This document shows positions 56,802 to 64,000 of a DNA stretch of 64,000 nucleotides, piece by piece (positions within the stretch are counted from its first letter, which is position 1; each line of letters starts with the position of its first letter). This DNA is from Lepas anatifera (Eukaryota; Arthropoda; Thecostraca; Lepadidae). The notes below the pieces were generated by a model that saw nothing but the letters and a program-made list of their open reading frames with translations, was not told the DNA's origin and did no database searches. The stretch lies in NCBI GenBank assembly GCA_034440635.1, contig JAOTON010002098.1:496001-560000 (forward strand). The letters run 5' to 3'. The translations under genes were made by a program, and so were the position numbers.

Positions 56802-57451
56802 AATATAGTACAATACATCTAAACTCTGTATCGTTCTCTTGTTGGCGTGAGCGTCGCCACTCACAACGTAGTCGGGGGCTAGTCAATTTCTACCTCTTGC
56901 TGACAAAAAACTTTTACCCCTACAAAAGTAGTTATATTTGGACTTTTTGTTACTGTTCTCACATACTGGTTAGGTACAAAGCGTCCTGATTTTTTCTCCA
57001 ATTTAACTGAAAATGTTTCAATGAGAAGTGCTTTGATCAGGCCCCCTGACCACCTCCTTTACCGCGTGTTTGCTTGTTAGCATGTGTGGAGATCCCGGGG
57101 GTTGAGGGGGGGGTCAGGCCCCCGATTTGGAAATCGAGAGAACCTGGGGGTCAGCCCGGGTTCTACAGCTTCTGTTCTCACAAAATATTTTCCAGCCCAT
57201 AAGCAATCATGGTTCAATTCACGGCATTCGTGGAATCCGCTGAGTCATAATTTGCCCTATATGTCCCTTTCCACTTCTTTGTAGAGGAGCCGAGGACCAG
57301 GGATGGTGCCATGGCTTTTCGTCACGACTCTGCGTCAGGAAGAGTACGAGCCCCTGCGCTGGTGTAAGGTCCCTCAGCTGAACTAAGCAGCACCCTAAGT
57401 CGGTCTTTCACACATGGTACGTGATTTAGTGTTGGGCCATGTGCCCTTACC
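56802..57451. other. Unassigned sequence between copies E and F
   Basis: A G/C-run segment at 57095-57160 (GGGGGGGTCAGGCCCCC) may be a remnant of a GGATCC-type element. Nothing else is recognised. Confidence 0.35.
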
Positions 57452-58298
57452 TTAACACGCGCATTGACGGGGGGCGGGTACCCGCCCCTCCCCTCGGGTT
57501 TTTCGGAGATAGTAAAAAACGGCGGCGCGTAGCGCCGCCGTACTTGGTATACCTTTTCCCGCATCATTTTTACAACTTCTGTAAAAATTTTAGGGTTAGG
57601 TCATCTCAGGTCACGTCACCAGTACAGGTCAAGTGACCCGACCTAAAAAAGTTTAAGATAGCATAAGTCGGAGCAGGGTGGACTTATCCCATTAAAACTC
57701 ATATCACATAATGGCCCTACTGAGTTCTCTAAAATATGTTCCGGTATTTTTTATATCGATGACCTAAGGTCAGGTACGAGGCATGACCTCTCCATTGGAA
57801 ATACATGGGAAAATGGTTTTTACGGAATAACTCAGTAACAGATGGTGATAGAGCATTTATTTTAGGTGCATTAGACTCGCCTGGGCTTTGCAGTTCTAAT
57901 GATATGCATTTCATATAGTTTGACCCTGACCTGACCTCAGGTCAGGTCAAATCCTTGATTTGACCTAGCAAGGTCAAGTCATATATCATTCGATTCGGCT
58001 TGCTAAGAGGATTCATAAAGTTCAAGTCGTTTTGCTCTATCTTTATTCGTTCAGATGTAATGGCCGAAAAACTGAATTTACATGTTATCCCTATGACGGG
58101 CATGTTTTGACCTCTCGTGACCTTAAATGTGACCTGACAAAAAATGGTTTAAATGTTTTTGATGGAGAAGTGGATGGGCAGCCCAACGCCGTTTACCGTT
58201 TTTCGCTACCTAGCGTGGTTCTCGAGATCTTAGGGGGGCGGGTACCCGACCCCCGTCAATGCGAAGGTGGCTCAGATCCCCGTCAATGCGCGTGTTAA
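57452..58298 (+). mobile_element. AGGTCA-rich TTAA element, copy F
   Basis: The cleanest copy of this family: TTAA at 57452-57455 and 58295-58298, ends TTAACACGCGCATTGACGGG and its complement. The perfect GC palindrome lies at 57519-57541. By eye 15 perfect AGGTCA/TGACCT words occur in 847 bp, against about 0.4 expected. They include TGACCTCAGGTCA at 57932-57944, an everted pair with one-base spacing, nested in further overlapping half-sites. No transposase. Confidence 0.8.
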
Positions 58299-59330
58299 CA
58301 CGCGCCAGTGGAGAGGGGTTTAGCGTCAACGTGCAGTGGAGGGTCCTGAGGTGCCCTCCTGAGATTTTGGAAATCAAGAGGGTTAGAAATCAACCGATGG
58401 GAAGTGCATGAGAGCGATGGTTATTTAAGTTATGGCTAAGTTTCACTGACCTAGCTCAGTATCTTTAAGGTAAAATGAGGTTGTAAATGTCACATATGAA
58501 CCGTGCTGAAAACCTATTGGGAAATGCCGTGATTATGCATAAAAAGCGGTAATAAGCTACAAGTGAAATAAGATCATAGAGGGAAGGTCCCATTCAAAGT
58601 CCTCTGAAAGTTTGAGGTCAAGGTCATTCAAGGTTAATGACCTATTATTAACAAAAAAAATAATAACATATTCCCGCAAACGTGCAACATAACTGGCACT
58701 GTAGCAGTTTTTGACCCGGAAATGAGGGTTTGGCATTGAAAATGTCTTTGACATTGACCGTGACATCGACGTTGCCAGTGATTAATCTTAATTATGAAGT
58801 CACAGCAAAACATACCTTATACAGAGCAATACCATCTGTCCGGAACACAGGGTTAAATTACCTTGAAATGTGACCTTGACCTTTATTTGGAGTGACTGAC
58901 ATATAACCCCATTATATGACGTTATTATTTTATTATTTATGGTTCGTTGATAGGCGTTCTGACCTTGGTTCCTTTGTCCATCTCTAAAGCATCATGGGAT
59001 AATTTAATTTGAAACAACTTTAGGGAAATTAAAAACGTGATTTAGACCCTGTTTATCCATAATCTAGTGCTGTAATTTCACCTAGTTGTTAGTAATATTC
59101 TATGATGTTATTACGCCACCACTCGGTCTACAGTGCAGGCGAACTGGTGCGACTACGCGATTGCGACGGTCTCAAAATATGTCTGAATTTGAAAGCCTAT
59201 AGGTAAAAAATAAAAAAAATTCGTTCACCAATCAACGTAATAATTCGTTCTCTCAAATGTGACCAAGTAGCGTATTCTGGCGGCGAACAGTTCTCCGGGC
59301 ACCTTGGAAAATAGGTGGGGCACTTTAAGA
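58295..59330 (-). mobile_element. AGGTCA-rich TTAA element, copy H (right end lost)
   Basis: Begins at the same TTAA that closes copy F (TTAACACGCGCCAGTGG), and aligns in reverse to copy G. The region 59150-59320 matches the left part of G (for example AGTTCTCCGGGCACCTTGG). The expected GTGTTAA end is missing and the sequence passes into the minisatellite. TCAAGGTCA lies at 58618-58626. Confidence 0.65.
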
Positions 59331-61810
59331 CCCTCTCGCGTGCTAAGGTCTCCGAGCGGTGTTAGGACCCCTGAGCTGGTATGGGCCCCTTGAGTTGATT
59401 TGGCGCTCCTTGAGGTGATTCAGGGCCTCTTAGCTTGACGGCCTCTGAATTTGCGTGGAGACCCCGCTTTGGTGTTGCCCCCCCCCCACCTCTCCTTTAG
59501 AAGTTTTGAGATCCTGTGAGGTTAAGCTAGTCCTCGGTCCCTGAAATAGACTGAGACCTCCAACTGGTTTGGACCCCTGGAATGGTGTGGGCCCTTGAGC
59601 TGGTCTGGACCATTTACATGGTCGGGTCCCCTGCAGTGATATTCAGAACCCTGGGCTAAACTGGACTCCTAAGAGTTGGGACACGAGCCCCTGAACTCCT
59701 AGTGGGCCCCTTATCTGGTCCGTGAACTTCAGCTGTTCTTCGGACCCCTTAGCTGGCCTGCACCCCTGAGTTGAATTTGTGCCTCCTGAGATCAAAGTTT
59801 CGCAGGGGCACTTGGGCTGTTCTGGGACCCGCTCATCTTGAGACACATGGGCTGATATGGAACTGTGAGTCGACACTGGGACCCCTGAGCTCTTTGGGGC
59901 CCTTATCTTGTCTTACCCTCCTCAATTGGTATGGGATGTTTTTGGTAGGGTAATTGCTTTGTTATCGGTGCCCTCAGCAGTTTTTGGGACCCCTGAGATG
60001 TTCTGGAACCCATGAGATGATCTGGAACCCCTGAGATAGTTTTATGCCTACTGAGATGGAGCTTCACTAGGGGCCCCTGAGCTGTTCTGGGGGCCCTTGA
60101 GAGACTCCTGCACAGGAGGTTCTAGACTGAACTTGATGCTCCTCGGTATCGTCCTCTGAGTTTTTCTGAACCTCCTGAGCGGCTTTGGGGTCCCTGAACA
60201 GGCCTGGGTCCCCTGAGTTGTTGGTGGGTCCTCTGACGTGATATTGAGTCCCCTCAGCTGATCTGGGCCCCTTTACACAACCAGGCCCCCCTCACTGATC
60301 TTGAAACCCATGTGTTGGCACTGCAGCGCCCTGAGCTTGTCGGAACCCGTTAACTGTTATCAGCTGGTCTTGGGTCCTCTGAGTTGGTTGTCAGCCGCCT
60401 GAGAGGGAGTTTTGCGGGTAGCCCCTGGACTGTTCTGGGGGCCGTGAGAGGATATTGCACATAAGCTTACAGGGTCGGCCTTAGACCCTGAGCTGGCTCA
60501 GGGGCCATGAACTGGTCTAGGGCCCCTGAAAGGATTTACTTAGGAGATCCATGGCTTGGTCACAATGTCCCTGTCTGGATTGGTGTCCCTTGAGCTGGTA
60601 AGGGCCCCTGAGGTGATATTGGGCCCTTTAAACGGGTATGGGTCTTTTAGCTTGTCCGGGCCCTATTGAGCTGATTTAGGTCCCTTTGAATCGTCGGGGG
60701 GCCCAACTGGTCTGGCCCCCTGAGTTTTCTGGGCCTGCTGAGTCGATTTAGGGCCCTTGCAGTGGGTCTGGCCCCCTGAGCTGACCTGAGACCCTTTCAG
60801 ATGGTCAGGGTCCCCTCGCTAAACTTGAAACCCCGGTGCTGGTACTGGCGCTTTTTGAACCGTCAGGGTCCCCTTATCCGGCCTGGAACCTCTGAACTGG
60901 CATGGCCTCTCTCGGCTAATCTTGGGTTCCCTGAGATGGGTTTGGGCCTTCTGAGAGGGAGTTTGGCAAGGGTCCCTGGACTGATCTGGTACTCTGAGAG
61001 AGTATTTACAGAGAGTATATACAGGAGCTTTCTGGCTTTGTCCTGGGACACAACCAGGTTTGGGGTCACCTTAGCTGGTAAGGGCCCCTGAGAGGAACTA
61101 CATAAGAGGTTTTTGACTCGATTTTATGGCCCCTAGCTGGATTAGTGTCCCTTGAGCTTACAAGTGCCCCTGGGTTGGTATCGGGTCCGTTTAACGTATG
61201 GGCCCCTTTAGCATGTTTGCGGCCCCTTGTGCTTATCTGGGGCCTCGTGAGTTCGTCGAGGCACCCAGCTGGTCTGGCCCTCTTAGTTTTTATGGACTTC
61301 CTGAGCTGAGTGTGTTGGCCTCGGCCTCCTGAATTGACACTGGTACTCTTGAGAGAGAGTTTCTGCAAAAAGCCTCTGGGTTGTTCTGGGTCCATGGAAG
61401 GGTATTGCACAGGAGCTTACTAGAGTGACATTGGGGCTCAAGCTAGTTTGGGCCTCTGAGCTAAAAAGGGCCCTGAGGGAGGATGTCAAAGAGAGTCCTG
61501 AGCTAGCATAGGGCCTTTGAGAAGTATTATGTAAGAGGTTCCTGAGTTGGTTCTAGGGCCCCTAGCTGGATTTTTGTCCATTGAAGTGGCATTGGGCCTG
61601 TCTAAATAGTATGGATCCAATTAGTTTGTCTGGGCACATTATGCTGATCTGAGGCCCCCTGAGCTTTTTAGAGCCCTTAGCTAGTCTGGCGCCCTGGGTT
61701 AGTGCTGGGTCCATTTAGCTGGCCTGGGGCCCACAGAAAACATGTTTTGCAGAAGGTTTCTGGCTTGATCTCTGGATCCCTGGACAAGTGAAGGGCCCCT
61801 GGGAGACCAA
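59331..61810. repeat. Degenerate minisatellite, unit about 20-22 bp
   Basis: About 2.5 kb of GGGCCCCTGAGCTGGTCTG-like units, strongly diverged. A larger period is visible: a GAGAGGGAGTTT...GGCCCCTGGACTGTTCTGG...TATTGCACAGGAGCTT cassette recurs at about 60060, 60403, 60952 and 61350, spaced 350-550 bp. Open frames on both strands follow the repeat and are not coding-like. The first units merge with the broken end of copy H. Confidence 0.85.
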
Positions 61811-62340
61811 ACTGGGCGTCTGTACCCACAGTCATGTATCGGAAAGAAATTGTGGTTGTAATTGGTGTTTGCACGAGGCCCGCTCTTTGTTATTCGCTTT
61901 AATGATTTCAGTATTGAAGCTATTTCAGTATTCGGCTATTGAATTCTCCACACATTCAAGGAATGAATTTTCGTGGCATATTTGTTTCTGACGAAATTTC
62001 CTTTGATTATGGTGCAATTTTTATTCTTGGAATTGTAGGAAAAAAACAAAGTGAGTGAGAGAGGGGAGGAAAAAGCGCAGAAAATGTGCAAATTTTGCGG
62101 AAACTGCATACTGGATTTAGCTATCGCCATATTGTAGCATGGCTCAGTATTTTTTGGTGGTTTAATATAACATCAAAATATTTATATTGTAACAATCATT
62201 TCGGGAAATAATGATGCACCAAATTCTGGGGTCATAGGACTTCTCAGAAGGGTAATACGCTAGACTTAAACATTAAAGTTGTTAAGATGTTCCCTGGCCT
62301 CTCCCTCGAATCCGGAAATGTAAAAAATACTGAAGATTAT
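61811..62340. other. Unassigned AT-rich sequence
   Basis: Nothing recognised. Confidence 0.35.
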
Positions 62341-62365
62341 ATATTCGGGCACAGCCCTTCATCAG
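62341..62365 (-). ncRNA. Degenerate hammerhead-like PLE motif (locus 4)
   Basis: On the minus strand: CTGATGA (62365-62359), one A, a perfect stem GGGC/GCCC with loop TGT, then GAATA in place of GAAAC. The preceding minus-strand sequence is AT-rich, as before the motif in the palindrome. No coding remnant of a PLE and no flanking TA array are seen. Confidence 0.45.
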
Positions 62366-62837
62366 AATCGGGGAGTAAATATCAATAATTCTCAGTCCTA
62401 GTATAGCCAGACCTCGAATTGAGTTCTTCATTTTCTACAAAAATGCCTTTTTAGAATGAATCGTTAAAAATAAGATTGGATGTCGTGACAACAACCATTT
62501 TGGTACCTCTAACCTAAAAGTAATGCCGACAATACGACAAACCTAGAGCAGTATTTGTGACAGTCTTTTCTATTATTTCAGCCAAACACTAGCTTTTGAT
62601 TAACAGTGAAAAACTCGCTGAAGTACCTTAATCGGGTATTTGAATATTTCTGTTCTTCTTATTTACTATTTTTCCGTCGACTGCAGCTAAAATGCTAACC
62701 AAAAACTACCTATTAAGCACTAGTAGACGTGATACTAGATCGGTGTAAAGACTGCATACTTTCCCCTTTAAGATGATGCTATATGTTTTACAATAAAAGC
62801 CTCCCTCGAATTATTTAGTTAAGATTGTACCTAGTGG
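62366..62837. other. Unassigned AT-rich sequence
   Basis: No supported gene or repeat. Confidence 0.35.
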
Positions 62838-62985
62838 TCAAGGTCAACTTTTTTGTAATTGATAAACCCATTTTCACAGCCTGCTCCCTGGCCCAACGTT
62901 AAGCGTCGAAAGACGCTTAACGTTGGGCCAGAGGAGCAGGCTGTGGAAAATGGGTTTATCATATTACAAAAAAAGTTGACCTTGA
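62838..62985. mobile_element. Near-perfect 148-bp hairpin element
   Basis: Arms 62838-62907 and 62912-62985 are inverted copies with only a few mismatches or indels. The loop is GAAA (62908-62911), closed by GTC/GAC. The outermost bases are TCAAGGTCA on the left and TGACCTTGA on the right. No target duplication is obvious. It may be a small foldback MITE; its transcript would be a long hairpin suited to small-RNA processing, but it is too long and too perfect for a typical animal pre-miRNA. Confidence 0.85.
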
Positions 62986-63330
62986 TACTGCAAATTGGCT
63001 TATTGCTCTGTCTTTTCTTTTTGTCTCCTCTGAGGGGGAAGTGTGATTGTGCTGTCCCTGTGTGTTCTGTAGCTGTGCTTATCTGATGTGTGATGTGTCG
63101 TCTGCTGCGTGTACTTGTGTTGCCCATGTTGAGTGCACTATACTGCCCTCTTCACCACCGTGTGATATACTGTGGGCTCCCATGTTTATCGAAATAGGTG
63201 GCAGAGAACAGTGACAAGGTCTCTTGCCTTAACTGATCCCTGTCCAGTTCGGGTATATCATTCCAATACTTAGCATCAACTCCACCTTTCTGATGCATGG
63301 AGCGCGCCTAGCTCTCTTAAAAAATTTAGT
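62986..63330. other. Unassigned sequence
   Basis: No supported feature. Confidence 0.35.
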
Positions 63331-63414
63331 TCCAGCAGTTATCTAGTTCCAGCAGTTATCTGCAGCTGCAGTTATCTAGTTCCAGCAGCTATCTGCAGCT
63401 GCAGTTATCTAGTT
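63331..63414. repeat. Short tandem repeat of TTCCAGCAGTTATCTAG and GCAGCTGCAGTTATCTAG
   Basis: TTATCTAGT or TATCTGCAG words recur every 15-18 bases, about five units in two alternating variants. Confidence 0.85.
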
Positions 63415-64000
63415 TCATCCGGCTCCGCTTGAAAAAAGGATAAAGATGTATTGGCCAGCTGTGTTATCGCTGGTCCCCTTGAGGATAGTTCTGTCATCTC
63501 TGGCTTAGGAAATTGGCAAACGCCTTCATCAACCAGCCCCATCTAGCGAGTGATGTTCATGCTACTAGTAATGTACCGTTTCCTAGGCGGCAGCACCACC
63601 CATATACTGGCTTCGGAGGCAGGTGCGACCATTGCTTGATAGCTCTGGCGTAAAACTGTTCTCCTGGGTCAGTTACTTTCTCAAAGTTGAAAATTAATGG
63701 TATGACGCCACCTTGTACAGGCACTACCGAAAACGGTCACGCATGTAATGAACAGAGGTGGGTGTCGCTACTAATTTGTTTAAACGGTACCGCTACATCC
63801 GCTACCTCGGCCCTGCACGGACGCTTTTCAATGAATTTTAAGGAAACATACTGTGTACCTGTAGAATGAGATTCACAATTAGCAGTTTTTCTTTATTGTA
63901 CGCCACTCCGCTATCATTTAGAGAGTCCACCGGGAGTGCAGCAGCCGAGTAACGGACTTAGGTAGCGGGCTGCCAGCTATGTTATGGGGCCATTGACCCC
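63415..64000. other. Unassigned sequence to the window end
   Basis: No supported gene. A GCGAGTGATGTTCATG/AGGCGGCAGCACCACC segment near 63540-63600 has no assignment. Confidence 0.35.

Noticed and set aside
60801..61410. Frames of 96-114 codons as genes
   Set aside because: They follow the 20-22 bp degenerate minisatellite and show only its repeat.
62838..62985. A canonical microRNA precursor
   Set aside because: The stem is about 70 bp and nearly perfect, longer and more complete than usual animal pre-miRNAs; a foldback element is simpler.

Overview
This window looks like transposon-rich, gene-poor DNA from an animal nuclear genome, most likely a marine or aquatic invertebrate; I cannot name the species. 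The reasons are the lack of long open frames, long AT microsatellites, a tRNA-derived SINE, Penelope-like retroelement (PLE) remnants, and many short terminal-inverted-repeat elements of the 'GGCGGATCCAGGGGG' kind common in invertebrate genomes. No host gene can be called with confidence; one possible terminal exon (38356-38616) is flagged.

Layout. 0-5 kb: GGATCC-type MITEs and the first ~1 kb AGGTCA-rich TTAA element (867-1889). 5.4-6.0 kb: a PLE fragment between two (TA)n arrays, with the end of a GIY-YIG domain, a hammerhead-like motif and the start of a second ORF. 7-16 kb: short tandem repeats, a foldback MITE, a GC-rich block split by a 1.3 kb TIR element. 18.8-25.2 kb: a second PLE end, TTAA elements C and D, and an 0.87 kb palindrome made of two PLE ends, again between (TA)n arrays. 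27.5-29.4 kb: a 30-bp minisatellite of about 62 units, followed by the SINE. 34-38 kb: TTAA element G, a CpG-rich ~260 bp tandem repeat, a T/G-rich tract and GAGTT-rich patches. 45-48 kb: another hammerhead-like motif, TTAA element B, GC-rich DNA. 54-62 kb: a long-TIR element with a 10 bp target duplication, TTAA elements E, F and H, and a 2.5 kb degenerate minisatellite. 62-63 kb: a further hammerhead-like motif and a near-perfect 148 bp hairpin.

Two themes run through the window. First, at least eight copies of related TTAA-flanked non-autonomous DNA elements carry very dense AGGTCA/TGACCT hexamers, the nuclear-receptor half-site, including a perfect IR-1 and several TCAAGGTCA extended sites. 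Second, five loci carry the minimal hammerhead-like motif of Penelope-like elements (CTGANGA, short stem, GAAA); three of these sit between (TA)n arrays and have an ATG just downstream of the ribozyme core. All assignments are by eye; no homology search or folding program was run.
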